A stretch of DNA of 64,000 nucleotides, taken from positions 182,874,526 to 182,938,525 of the forward strand of contig CM038039.1 in assembly GCA_021397845.1 (NCBI GenBank), written 5' to 3'. Of the stretch, positions 41,683 through 53,370 are shown piece by piece (within the stretch, counting starts at the first letter, position 1; every line of letters begins with the position of its first letter). The stretch is from Areca catechu. Its lineage: Eukaryota > Streptophyta > Magnoliopsida > Arecales > Arecaceae. A model generated the notes under the pieces. The model had not been told where the DNA came from and ran no database searches. It was given only the letters and a program-made list of their open reading frames with translations. A program made the translations under genes and the position numbers.

Positions 41683-44043
41683 TGTTGGGAATTGTGTTCC
41701 AAAGCCAATCGCCTGGGTTGTAGGCGGTTGAGCTCACTATTATACTCTTTCTCTGAATTAATAAAATATAATTTTTGGCAGCTCATCACATTTTATATTT
41801 CCCTGAAATGAACTCTTTCCATGTGATGAAGTCCTTAGGACTACACTGACTTCGATACAGAGAGGATGTATCGAGTGGTCCTTAAACACTGTTCACAACC
41901 AAAGAATATATTGTACTGGATGGCAATATATCAAGTATAGGTTGTTGTAGTTTACATTGTTTGGTTGTCCTCTTGACCAAATGAGTGTGGTGACACTGAT
42001 GTGATCTACAAGTGGAATATGTGATATTTTATTGAACGTGACTCCGTGCAGCCCCTTTCTGCCAAAGGGATACTCACGATTGGATATGGGTATATGTGTT
42101 CCTCTGACCTGAGGTCATCACGGTAGCTTGCAAGCAACTCCCTGTTCTTTGGTGCCGGACTACCCAGATTTTTAATCCAGTGACGGAAGGTTTCTGGGTA
42201 CAGGCAAGTACTTGTGGAGCAGTGATGGACCAAGATGGAATTGACCTGTCCAAACAGTTTGGATTGAATGTCTCGCAGTATCTCAATTTAGGAAATCCTC
42301 GACCGTGGTAGTCCTAGTGAAGAGTCACTGGGCTTGCGAGGTTGAGACACGTAGTGGACTGACTCTGTCTGGGTTGGCAGCCCAATCTCAGTCATCCTGA
42401 GCATTAGAGGTCAAAGGAATGAATTATACAGTAACCATATGCCAGAGGTTCGATAGTTTGCTCCCGCATCTTCGACCTATCCGGACGCCGGGACCCATTG
42501 CTAGATGGTTTCCTGTACTGGTACTAGAATTGTTCTAGTGCTATCATTTAGGTTCGAACCTATGAGGTCACTCGCCACAGAGGATTACTCTCTGATCCGG
42601 ATACCGATTACGATTGGGAATTATCTCGATTTTATGGTCACGGTATTTATTTTTGAGCACTCTTTTCCCCTTCTTTCCCTTGTCTGTGTCAACCGAAAAT
42701 TGTTCCGGGTTGACCAGGACTGTGCCAGGATTTTTCTGAATCAATTTTGAACTGATTCAGAGTTCATTTCGACCTCCAATTGGTTGTGAACCAATTGAAC
42801 CAATTTTATTGGGCTTGAACCGGTTCAATTGGATTGAACCAAGAGGTTTAAATGGGAATGGTTAATTGAACCAATGGGATTGAACCGGTTTTGAACCGGT
42901 GATCAATTTTTTCTCCCAGCCATTTTACACGGTAAAATGCTGGCTGAACTCCCATGCATCAAAACCATTCCATGCATCCAACGAAGACCGAACGTCTCCC
43001 CTCGTTGGTGCCTCTTCTTCTCCCTCCACTGCTGCTAATTTATCCCTGTTTTATGATTGAATGGGTGAATGGCAGCTGCCTTTTTCCTTCTCCCAGCCTC
43101 TACGTATTCCTCTCCTTCGCTGCCTATAAAAACTCCAGCAAGTCCCCTGTTTCAAAAAAGTTTTTCAGCCATGAAAATATCGTGAAACTGCAACCTGGGC
43201 ATTCTTTTTTAAGAGGTTGAGAGACCCCCTGGTTGAGAGCTTAGACTTTGCACTTATAGGCTGAGATTTGGAGAGTGTGAGGGAGTGTTCAAGAACCATT
43301 TTACTGCTCTTTCAAGTGCTCAAACCTGCACTGCAGCAAAGGAGTATTGCTGCAGTCCATTATGGCCGCGAATCATCTTCCAGTGGCTAGCACCGCGTAT
43401 GGAGAGGGATCGGAGAGCACCCGGCGAGTCTCCCCTCTAGAGGGAGTATACTTCTACTCCTCGGAGCAAACTACATGAGCCGGGATCGCTCCAGCTGCTC
43501 CAAAACAAAGGCTAAAGCCTGCTTTCCAATTCTGCTACAGAATATCTGGCAGCTGACTTTGGCAGTTTTTTACATTTTTGGCTAATATTTTCTTGCAGCT
43601 TTCGATTGGAGATCGAAGACCTCTTGTCCAAGTTGCTGCTGCTAAAATTTGGGAGCAAACGGAGGTCCGGAAGGTGGTGTTCCGACGCCGTTTTTCAAGC
43701 CAAAAACAGAGTTTGTTTTCAGTCCAAGGAAGAAGAAGGCTGGAATAGTTTTATTCCAGCTATTCCAGCCTATTCTAGCTTTATCCCAGAGTTATTCTAG
43801 CCGAAATAAGGTATGAAAAAATTATTTTTTAATCATGCACGAATAGAATTTTTAATTCAAATATTTAGCAAATATTTTATATCATCATACATGCCTATTT
43901 GCAACTAGAATTAGATTAGTTTCTAGGCGGAGTAGATTTTCGTTGTGCGGATTTTTTAAAATTTTTTAAAATCCATTCTGCTCCCGTAACTGTTTGCATG
44001 CCTAGTGTAGGATCATGTCAAACCACCTGCATCTTTTCTTTCA
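41683..44043 (+). repeat. copia-2 5' LTR
   Basis: 2,361 bases, TGTTGGGAATTG...TCTTTCA. TATA box TATAAAAA lies at 43125-43132. U3 carries many GAACC/GGTTC motifs, including a perfect palindrome TTGAACCGGTTCAA at 42815-42828. Downstream of the TATA box are the palindrome CCTCTAGAGG near 43434 and a hairpin at 43738-43770 (GGCTGGAATAG/CTATTCCAGCC). Confidence 0.9.
43125..43132 (+). promoter_or_regulatory. copia-2 5' LTR TATA box
   Basis: TATAAAAA, about 920 bases before the LTR end. The same box is at 51077-51084 in the 3' LTR. Confidence 0.5.
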
Positions 44044-44044
44044 G

Positions 44045-44055
44045 TGGTATCAGAG
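44045..44055 (+). other. copia-2 primer-binding site
   Basis: TGGTATCAGAG, one base after the LTR, followed by T where copia-1 has C. Initiator Met tRNA type with one change. Confidence 0.8.
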
Positions 44056-45573
44056 TAGGTTGCATGTGTAATCTAATCTAGTATACATGTTTAATAGATT
44101 AAAATTAGTTTAATCTAAAAAATGTATCCTGATTTCTTTTTAGAACCTAGTTGAGACCTTCACCATGACCGTGTGTCTTTGACACGATGCAGATCATCTG
44201 TGTTGGCCTCTTCAGAAGGATCCTTAAAGAATATTAAAATTAAAAATTGTTTTAATTTGGTGATACATGTTTTAGGCATGTTTTATATGAATATAAATTA
44301 TTTGTAAAATATCTTGATGCATGATTTTTTAGTTATGTAAAATTGTTTTACATAGAGACTTAATTAAAAATTATTTTAATTAAGAGTTTGGCTTATTAAA
44401 AAAAAAATTTTTTTTTAGGTTTATGAAATCTAATCAAATTTGCATAAGCCATTTTCGGTTAATTGGGTTAGTTGACTAGTTGGGTCCATAACTGGGTTAG
44501 ACCTAAGTTTAGTTGAACCGGATTACAAGAAGATTAAACAAAAGTTGTTTAAGGCCCTTCTTTAGAACTATCTAATAGTTAGATTAGTTGATCCGTTCAT
44601 CTAAAATGGATCCAATTAGTGGCTCAGTGGATGCCCGAGTCTTTAGGCTAGTCTGATCGAGTTTGGTAAACCGACTAGTGTCGAGGTAGGTTTGGCATTG
44701 TGATCATGGTTGTATGAGGCTACCTCTTTCCTGGCCAACTTGGTTGGTGTCTAGGAAAGATGGTTAATGGTGGATACTCACCCATGATCTCACCTACTTG
44801 GCTAGTCGAGTCGACCAGAACTGATTGGAAAAGCTCAATGACTCGAGTTAACCCATGTCACCCAGGTTGATCGGTCTGACTGATCTATAGGTGCCCATGG
44901 ATCATTTGTTGATTTATTTCAACCCTCCTGAAATCTAATTGATTCAGTGGGAGGATGATCCATGTCCTTGTTTTTTCTTCTGTCATAATTAAAAATCCTC
45001 CAAAAATTATTAGGTCCTTAAAAAGACTAAGTCAAGGAGTTGACAATGTCTTGGCCTCCCATTAAGTTGGATAGAAATGTGTCCACTAGCTTGGTGTGCA
45101 TCGGCAGTTCCAAAGAACAGGTGTACATCCGGCGACTAGAATTTCTATCTGATCGATGATGGTTCAGTGCAACCTCCTTAACGGGACCAGGTGGGCCGGC
45201 CAAAGTCAGGCTTGGTCTTTAGTTAGCTGGAAGCATTGGATTTGTCATTTTAATGGTTGGACCTAACCAGATACCCGTAATAGGAGCCCCAAGGCCGATT
45301 GGGGTGTTCTCTGGGGCAAAATGATATATTGAAAATTGTTTAGGGAAACAATTGGTTTACGAACCTACCTTTAGGCTCGTATGGGTGAGCTGGCCAAAGT
45401 CGGGCTCATGCGTGGCCTATTGGATTTCAGTACCCACTTGAAAAAGTGTTTTCACGGATTGGAGTTAGAGGCTACCAATCTGAAAAATTAGTGGAAAAAC
45501 CTTTAGACTAAAGTCCAAGTCTTTTGGTTAAATTATTAATTCATACACTAATTAGGTCTTATTTTCTTTTCAG
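44056..45573 (+). other. copia-2 untranslated leader
   Basis: About 1.5 kb with no supported open frame. A segment at 44141-44225 is strongly conserved in the copia-2b leader (63601-63686) and contains the hairpin GTGTCTTTGACAC. At 44729-44765 is the block CCTGGCC...TTGGTGTCTAGGAAAG shared with the copia-1 leader. Two copies of a GGCCAAAGTCAGGCT-like motif occur near 45195 and 45395. Confidence 0.5.
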
Positions 45574-48500
45574 ATGTCTTCCAATTTATCACTCCGATCA
45601 CTTCTCGACAACGAGAAGTTAAAGGGTCACAACTTCGATAGTTGGTATCGAAGATTGAGAATTGTTCTGGAGCATGAACGGATCCTCTATGTGATAACGG
45701 ATCTGGCACCTGAAATCCCTCTCGCTAATGCACGGAGTGCGGTCAGAGACACTTATCTGACGTGGGTCTCTGATCGGACTACTGTCCGATGCATTATGTT
45801 AGTGGCGATGAACGACGAGTTCAGTCACAAATTCTAGGAGGCCCAACCTGATGAAATCCTTCAAAAGTTGAAGGAATCTTCGGCACCCCGGATGATGTAG
45901 AACGGGACAAAGTGTCTTGTGCCATCTACAATTCCAAGATGCCGAATGGCGGTTCAGTCACTGATCATGTATTGTACATGATCGAGCTGATTGAAAAGTT
46001 GGGCAAACTCATATGCCCCTTGCACGAGCAGCTCGGCAAGGATGCGATCCTGAATTCTCTTCCCTCCTCCTATCTTGATTTTCTCGATCATTATAGAATG
46101 AACAAGCCTACAGTCAACTACCATGGTCTTTTAGGGTTGCTGTAGACTTTCGAGAAAGACTACCAACTGAATAAGGGGGTGGTGAATTTAGTGGGAGGTA
46201 GTAGAGGTCATCATCCCTTTAAGAAAGAGAAGAAGAAAACAAATAAAAAGGGAAAGAAGGTGCAGAATGCTCCTGGTCCTAGTCAAACCAGGAAGTATAA
46301 GGCTGATCAGTCTTCTGCATAGTGTTTCTACTGCAAGAAGAAGGGATACTAGAAGAGGAACTGTCCTCTTTATATTGCGTCCCTTGATCCGAACAGGCCG
46401 AGAAAGCAGAAGTCTGCTGAACAAGGTATTTATATGATAAAACCTTGTAATTACTCTATTGTTGATACTGCTAACTGGGTATTGGATACTGGTAGTCCAA
46501 TTCACGTTTGCAATATGTTACAGGGACTTCAAGTTAGCAGAAGATTTGAAGATGGAGAACAGTTTTTGAGTGTCGGGAATGGAAATCGTGTTCCAGTACT
46601 GGCGGTCGGAGTCTTGCATCTTGTCCGAGTCTTGTACTGTCGAACTAGTCGACTGTCACTATTGTCCTAGTTTCATTATGAGCATAATCTCTGTAGGCAT
46701 TTTGGCCAATTATGGTTTTGAACTATCAATAAAAGGAGATTTTTGCAATATTATTTTGAATAACTCTGTTATAATGAAAGCTAGATTAAATAATGGCATA
46801 TACGTACTATCAAGGCCTATTAATGTAATGTACACTTCTAGCAAATGCCCAAGATTAGATAATGTCAACGATTTGTATCTTTGACATTGTAGGCTAGGTC
46901 ATATTAACTAAAATAGGATAAACAAGATGCAAGGAGATGGACTCCTCGAGGTCAGTGATTCTGAATCACTGCCCACTTATGAATCCTGTTTACTTGGTAA
47001 AATGACCAAGTCACCTTTTACTGGAAAAGGTGAACGAGCTACAGAACTTCTAAGTCTAATACATATTGATGTATGTGGACCGATGACAGTTAGTGCCAGA
47101 GGAGGATACAAATATTTCATTACTTTTATAGACGACTTTTCAAGGTTCGGTTGTCTTTTTAATGAGACATAAGTCTGAGTCGTTTGAAATGTGCAAATGA
47201 TACCGTAATGAAGTAGAAAAGCAAACTGGAAAAAGTATTAAAACCCTTCGATCTGATCGAGGTGGTGAATACTTATCTGGTGAATTTTTGACATATCTTG
47301 AGGAGAATGGAATTCTCTCTCAGTGGAGAAGAGCAAACTGGAAAAAGTATTAAAACCCTTCGATCTGATCGAGGTGGTGAATACTTATCTGGTGAATTTT
47401 TGACATATCTTGAGGAGAATGGAATTTTCTCTCAGTGGACTCCTCCAGGAACACCACAGTTGAATGGTGTGTCCGAAAGGAGGAATCAAACCTTGTTGGA
47501 CATGGTTCGATCCATGATGGGCTTTGCAACTCTGCCGCTATCCTTTTGGGGATATGCGCTTCAGACAGCCTGTTACTTATTAAATGATGTTCCAAGTAAG
47601 TATGTTGTCTCCACTCCGTATGAGATGTGGACTGGACGTAAACCCTCAATCTCACACCTTCGGGTCTAGGGTGTCCGGCTTACGTAAAGTATTTAGACTC
47701 AGACAAACTTGATCCTAGGTCTGATCGGTGTTTATTCATTAGTTATCCTAAGGAAACCAAAGGATATTTCTTCTACTTGGAAAATGAACAAAAGGTGTTC
47801 GTTGCTCTTAGAGCTATCTTTTTGGAAAAGGAGTTCCTTGGAGAAGGAACTATAGCCTCTAAGATTGAACTTGATGAAGTTCAGCCAATAGAAGAACCTG
47901 CACACTCTAAGGACATCGTAGAACCGGCTGTGATTGAATCACACCTAGAACCCATTAGGAGATCCGGTAGAATACCGCGTCAGCCGGATAGATACTATGG
48001 TTTCTTGGTCTGGGACGGCGATCCCATTGAGCTCGATGAAAACAATAAGGATCTGATCACCTATATGGATGCACTTCAGAGATCAGACTCTGAGGCATGG
48101 CTTGGAGCCATGCGATCGAAATGGAGTCCATGGAAATCAACAATGTTTGGACATTGGTTGATCCGCCTAAAGGAATAAAACCCATCGGATGTAAATGGAT
48201 CTTCAAGAGGAAAAGGGATGCAGATGGAAAGGTAGAGACCTATAAAGCCCGTCTGGTTGCCAAGGGGTATCATCAACGATATGGTATCGATTATGACGAG
48301 ACTTTCTCCCCTGTGGCAATGCTCAAGTCCATTCGGATCATGCTTGCTTTGGCAGCATATTTTGATTACGAGATATGGCAGATGGATGTTCGAACTGCAT
48401 TCCTTAATGAGGAGCTGGAAGAGGAGGTGTATATGATACAGCCTGAAGGGTTCACATCCACAGATGAATCAAAAGTATGTAAGTTGCAGAGGTCCATCTA

Positions 48501-49623
48501 TGGACTCAAGCAAGCATCTTGAAGTTGGAACATACGGTTTGATAGGTGTATCAAATCGTATGGCTTCATTAGGAACGGAGAAGAACCGTGCATCTATAAA
48601 TGGGTTAATGGTTCTGTGATTGTATTCCTAGTACTGTATGTTGACGACATTCTCTTAATCGGGAATGATGTCACAGCATTACAAGGAATAAAGGTCTGGT
48701 TATCATCTCAGTTCTCCATGAAAGACTTGGGTGAAGCTTCTTACATACTAGGTATGAAGATCTATAGAGATAGATCTAAGAAGCTTTTGGGACTGTCCCA
48801 GTCTACGTACATTGATACCGTGCTGAAACGGTTCAGCATGAAAAATTCTAAGAAAGGCTATCTCCTGATAGGTTATTGAATTACTCTTTCCAAGAAGGAT
48901 TGTGCGACAACTCTTGAGGAAAGAGAGTGCATGAGTAGAGTACCTTATGCTTCTGCAGTAGGCTCTATCATGTATGCTATGACTTGTACTAGACTAGATG
49001 TGGCATACTCACTAGGAGTAGTGAATAGATACCAGTCTGACCCAGGTGAGGCGCATTGGAAGGTGGTTAAGTCCATCCTTAAGTATTTGAGAAATACTAA
49101 AGATCAATGGCTGATTTATTGAGAACCTGACTTGAAACTTATGGGGTACTCTGACTCTAGTTTCCAGTCGGATAGAGATGATAGCAAGAGCGTGTCAGGG
49201 TTTGTATTTACCCTGAATGGAGGAGCGATCTACTGGAAAAGTTCCAAGCAAGCAACTGTTACAGACTCGGTATGCGAAGTAGAATACATTGCAGCATCAG
49301 ATGCAGCAAAGGAAGCTATGTGGTTGTGGAAGTTCTTTGGAGAGCTAGGGGTGGCACCTTCCCTAGATGGTCCTGTTCTGGTGTATTGTGACAGCACTGG
49401 AGCCATTGCTCAAGCTAAGGAGCCTAAAGCTCATCACCGCACCAAGCACATACTGCGGTGATACCACCTCGTACGAGAGATCGTGGAACAAGGCGACATC
49501 AATCTTCTGAAGATCGATGAAAAAGAAAATATGTCCGACCCCTTCACTAAAGCCCTCGGAATAAAAGAGTTCGACTATTGTAAATGGGAAATGGGTATTA
49601 GATACTCTTCTGATTGGCTTTAG
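45574..49623 (+). pseudogene. copia-2 gag-pol pseudogene
   Basis: Starts MSSNLSLRSLLDNEK, like copia-1. Gag is interrupted by a TAG at 45835. The zinc knuckle (CFYCKKKGY...KRNC) has a stop just before it and a TAG in place of its Trp. Protease has WVLDTGSPIHVC. The integrase zinc region shows TYESC, with Tyr where copia-1 has Cys (46978-46980). RT reads KWIFKRKRDADGKVETYKA, IWQMDVRTAFLN and YVDD near 48640. RNase H reads SDSSFQSDRDDSKSVSGF and YCDSTGAIAQAKEPKAHH, and the protein ends SDWL at 49623. More than ten stops or frame changes occur, including a 112-base duplication in integrase. It is clearly inactive. Confidence 0.9.
47215..47438 (+). repeat. 112-bp direct duplication in copia-2 integrase
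   Basis: The stretch starting GCAAACTGGAAAAAG at 47221 repeats at 47333, exactly 112 bases later, with almost no difference. It covers the RSDRGGEYLSGEF region of the integrase core. Since 112 is not a multiple of three it shifts the frame. The near identity of the copies suggests it is recent. Confidence 0.8.
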
Positions 49624-49626
49624 TAC

Positions 49627-49636
49627 AAGTGGGAGT
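49627..49636 (+). other. copia-2 polypurine tract
   Basis: AAGTGGGAGT directly before the 3' LTR. Confidence 0.75.
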
Positions 49637-51995
49637 TGTTGGGAATTATGTCCCAAAGCCAATCTCCTGGGTTGTAGGCGGTTGAGCTCATTATTGTACT
49701 CTTTCTTTGAATTAATAAAATATATTTTTGGCAGCTCATCATATTTTATATTTTCCTGAAATGAACTCTTTCCATGTGATGAAGTCCTTAGGACTACACT
49801 GACTTCGATACAGAGAGGATGTATCGAGTGGTCCTTAAACACTGTTCACAACCAAAGGATATATTGTACTGGACGGCAATATATCAAGTATAGGTTGTTG
49901 TAGTTCACATCGTTTGGTTGTCCTCTTGACCAAATGAGTTTGGTGACACTGATGTGATCTGCAAGTGGGATATGTGATATCTTATTGAACGTGACTCCGT
50001 GCAGCCCCATTCTGCTAAAGGGATACTCATGATTGGATATGGGTATATGTGTCCCTCTGACCTGAGGTCATCATGGTAGCTTGCAAGTAACTCCCTATGC
50101 TTTGGTGCCGGACAACCCAGATTTTTAATCTAGTGACGGAAGGTTTCTGGGTACAGGCAAGTACTTGTGGAGTAGTGATGGACCAAGATGGAATTGACCT
50201 GTCCAAACAGTTTGGATTGAATGTCTCGCAGTATCTCAATTTAGCAAATCCTCGGCCGGGGTGGTCCTAGTGAAGAGTCACTGGGCTTGCGAGGTTGAGA
50301 CACGTAGTGGATTGACTCTGTCTGGGTTGGCAGCCCAATCTCAGTCGTCCTGAGCATTAAAGGTCAAAGGGATGAATTATACGGTAACCATATGCCAGAG
50401 GTTCGATAGTTTGCTCCCGCATCTTCGACCTATCCGGACGCCGGGATCCATTGCTAGATGGTTTCCTGTGCTGGTACTAGAATTATTCTAGTGCTACCGT
50501 TTAGGTTTGAACCTATGAGGTCACTCGCCATAGAGGATTACTCCCTGATCCTAATACCGATTACAATTGGAAATCGTCTCGGTTTATGGTCATGGTATTT
50601 ATTTTTTAGCACTCTTTTCCCCTTCTTGCCCTTGTTTGTGTCAACCGAAAATTGTTCCGGACTGACCAGGACTGCGCCAGGATTTTTCTGAATCAGTTTT
50701 GAACTGATTCAGAGTTCATTTTGGCCTCCAATTAGTTGTGAACCAATTGAACCAATTTTATTGGGCTTGAACCGGTTCAATTGGATTGAACCAAGAGGTT
50801 TAAATGGGAATAGTTAATTGAACCAATGGGATTGAACCGGTTTTGAACCTGTGATCAATTTTTTCTCCCATCCGTTTTACACGGTAAAACGCAGGCTGAA
50901 CTCCCAAGTGTCAAAACCATTCCATGCATCCAATGAAGATCGAACGTCTCCCCTCACTGGCGCCTCTTCTTCTCCCTCCACTACTGCTCATTTATCCATG
51001 TTTTATGATTGAATGGGTGAACGGCAACTACCTTTTTCCTTCTCCCAGCCTCTACGTATTCCTCTCCTTCGCTGCCTATAAAAACTCCAGCAAGTCCCCT
51101 GTTTCAAAAAAGTTTTTCAGCCATGAAAACACCGTGAAACTGCAACCTGGGCATTCTTCTTTGAGAGGTTGAGAGACCCCTTGGTGAGAGCTTAGACTTT
51201 TCACTTATAGGTTGAGATTTGGAGAGTGTGAGGGAGTGTTCAAGGGCCATTTTACTGCTCTTTCAAGTGCTCAAACCTGCACTACAGCAAAGGAGTATTG
51301 CTGCAGTCCACTATGGCTGCGAATCATCTTCCAGCGGCTAGCACCACATGTGGAGAGGGATCGGAGAGCACCCGGTGAGTCTCCCCTCTAGAGGAAGTAT
51401 ACTTCTACTCCTGGGAGCAAACCACGTGAGCCAGGATCGCTCCAGCTGCTCCAAAACAAAGGCCAAAGCCTGCTGCCCAGTTTTGCTGCAGAAAATCTGG
51501 CAGCAGACATTGGCAGATTTTTACATTTTTGGCTAACATTTTTTTGCAGCTTTCGATTGGAGATCGAAGAGCTCTTGTCCAATTTTCCGCTGCTAAAATT
51601 TGGGAGCAAACGGAGGTCCGGAAGGTGGTGTTCCGACACCGTTTTTCAAGCCAAAAACAGAGTTTGTTTTCAGCCCAAGGAAGAAGAAGGCTGGAATAGT
51701 TTTATTCCAGCTATTCCAGCCTATTCCAGCTTTATCCTAGAGTTATTCCAGCCGAAATAAGGTATGAAAAAATTGTTTTTTAATCACGCATGAATAGAAT
51801 TTTTAATTCAAATATTTTGCAAATATTTTAAATCATCATACATGCCTATTTGCAACTAGAATTAGATTAGTTTCTGGGCGAAGCAGATTTTCGCTGCGCA
51901 GATTTTTTAAAATTTTTTAAAATCCATTCTGCTCCCGCAACTGTTTGCATTCCTAGTGTAGGATCATGTCAAACCACCAGCATCTTTTTCTTTCA
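49637..51995 (+). repeat. copia-2 3' LTR
   Basis: 2,359 bases with the same layout as the 5' LTR: TTGAACCGGTTCAA at 50767-50780, TATA box at 51077-51084, hairpin 51689-51721. The open frames in it (for example 50458-50691 and 51348-51536) are LTR sequence. Confidence 0.9.
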
Positions 51996-52000
51996 CCACC
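51996..52000 (+). repeat. Target site duplication CCACC (right)
   Basis: Right copy; the minisatellite resumes at once with CTCGGTCGAAGCTGGCGG. Confidence 0.8.
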
Positions 52001-53370
52001 TCGGTCGAAGCTGGCGGCTCCTCGCTCCCTCGCCAGGTGGTGCCCGGAGACGGGTCCACCGTTGCCGAGGTCGGGTCAGGCCTCCCTGCTCCTTCGCTAG
52101 TTGATGCCCAGAGATGGATCCACCTCGGCCGAAGTCGAGCGCCTCTCTGCCGCTCTGCCAGGTGTTCGCCCAAGAGGGGTCCACCTCGGTCGAAGCTGGC
52201 ACCCTCCTTGCTCCTTCGCCAGTTGGCGACCGTAGACGGGTCCACCTCGACCGAAGTCGAGCGCCTCTCTGCCGCTCCGCCAGGTGTTCATCCAGGAGGG
52301 GTCCACCTCGGTCGAAGCTGGCACCCTCCTTGCTCCTTCGCCAGTTGGCGACCAGAGACGGGTCCACCTCGGTCAAAGTCGAGCACCTCTCTGCCGCTCC
52401 GCCAGGTGTCCGCCCAGGAGGGGTCCACCTCGACCGAAGCTGGCGGCCCCTCGCTCCCTCACCAGGTGGCGCCCAGAGATGGGTCCACCTCTGTCGAGGT
52501 CGAGCCGGGCCTCCCTACTCCTTCGCCAGTTGGCGCCCCGGGACGGGTCCACCTCGGTCTAAGTCGAGCACCTCTCTGCCGCTCCGCCAGGTGTCCGCCC
52601 AAGAGGGGTCCACCTCGGCCGAAGCTGGCGGCCCCTCGTTCCCTGGCCAGGTGGTGCCCGGAGACGGGTCCACCTCTATCAAAGTCGAGCCGGGCCTCCC
52701 TGCTCCTTCGCCAGTTGGCGCCCGGAGACGGGTCCACCTAGGCCGAAGTCGAGCACCTCTATGCCGCTCCGCTAGGTGTCCGCTCAGGAGGGGTCCACCT
52801 CGGCCGAAGCGGTGGCCCCTCGCTCCCTCGCCAGTTGGCACCCAGAGACGGGTCCATCTCTGCCGAGGTCAAGCCGGGCCTCACTGCTCCTTCGCCAATT
52901 GGCGCCCGGAGACGGGTCCACCTCGGCTGAAGTCGAGCACCTCTCTGCCGCTCCGCCAGGTGTCTGCCCAGGAGGGGTCCACCTCGATCGAAGCTGGCGG
53001 CCCCTCGCTCCCTCGCCAAGTGGCGCCCGAAGACGGGTCCACCTCTGTCGAGGTCGAGACGGGCCTCCCTGCTCCTTCGTCGGTTGGCGCTCGGAGATGG
53101 GTCCACCTCGGTCGAAGTCGAGCACCTCTCTGCCGCTCCACCAGGTGTCCGCCTAGGAGGGGTCCACCTCGGTCGAAGCTGGCAGCCCCTCACTCCCTCG
53201 CTAGGTGGTGCCCGGAGATGGGTCCACCACTGCCGAGGTCTAGCCGGACATCCCTGCTCGTTCGCTATTTGGCACCCGGAGATGGATCCTCCTTGGCCAA
53301 AGTCGAGCACCTCTCTACCGCTCCCCCGGTGTCCGCCCAGGAGGAGCCCACCTCGACCGGGGGTGGCCCT
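51996..53370 (+). repeat. 62/185-bp higher-order minisatellite, right part
   Basis: Continuation of the array. The landmark (CCGCCCAG or variant) falls near 52165, 52288, 52410, 52595, 52780, 52964, 53149 and 53333, giving steps of 122-123 at first and then 184-185. The same three monomers cycle in fixed order. A 420-codon open frame (52114-53376) runs through it only because the GC-rich repeat lacks stops; it shows no domain and several other frames are equally open. Confidence 0.8.

Larger units (their letters stand above)
41683..51995 (+). mobile_element. copia-2, complete but decayed element (10.3 kb)
   Basis: 5' LTR 41683-44043, primer-binding site, 1.5-kb leader, gag-pol 45574-49623, polypurine tract 49627-49636, 3' LTR 49637-51995, flanked by CCACC. 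The two LTRs differ clearly (about nine differences in their first 130 bases), so it is older than the copia-1 LTR copies, which differ by roughly one to two percent. Its leader and proteins are related to copia-1, so the two are sister families of one copia lineage. Confidence 0.9.

Noticed and set aside
40938..41811. Overlapping frames of 74-219 codons
   Set aside because: Minisatellite and LTR sequence; the last one runs across the copia-2 insertion junction.
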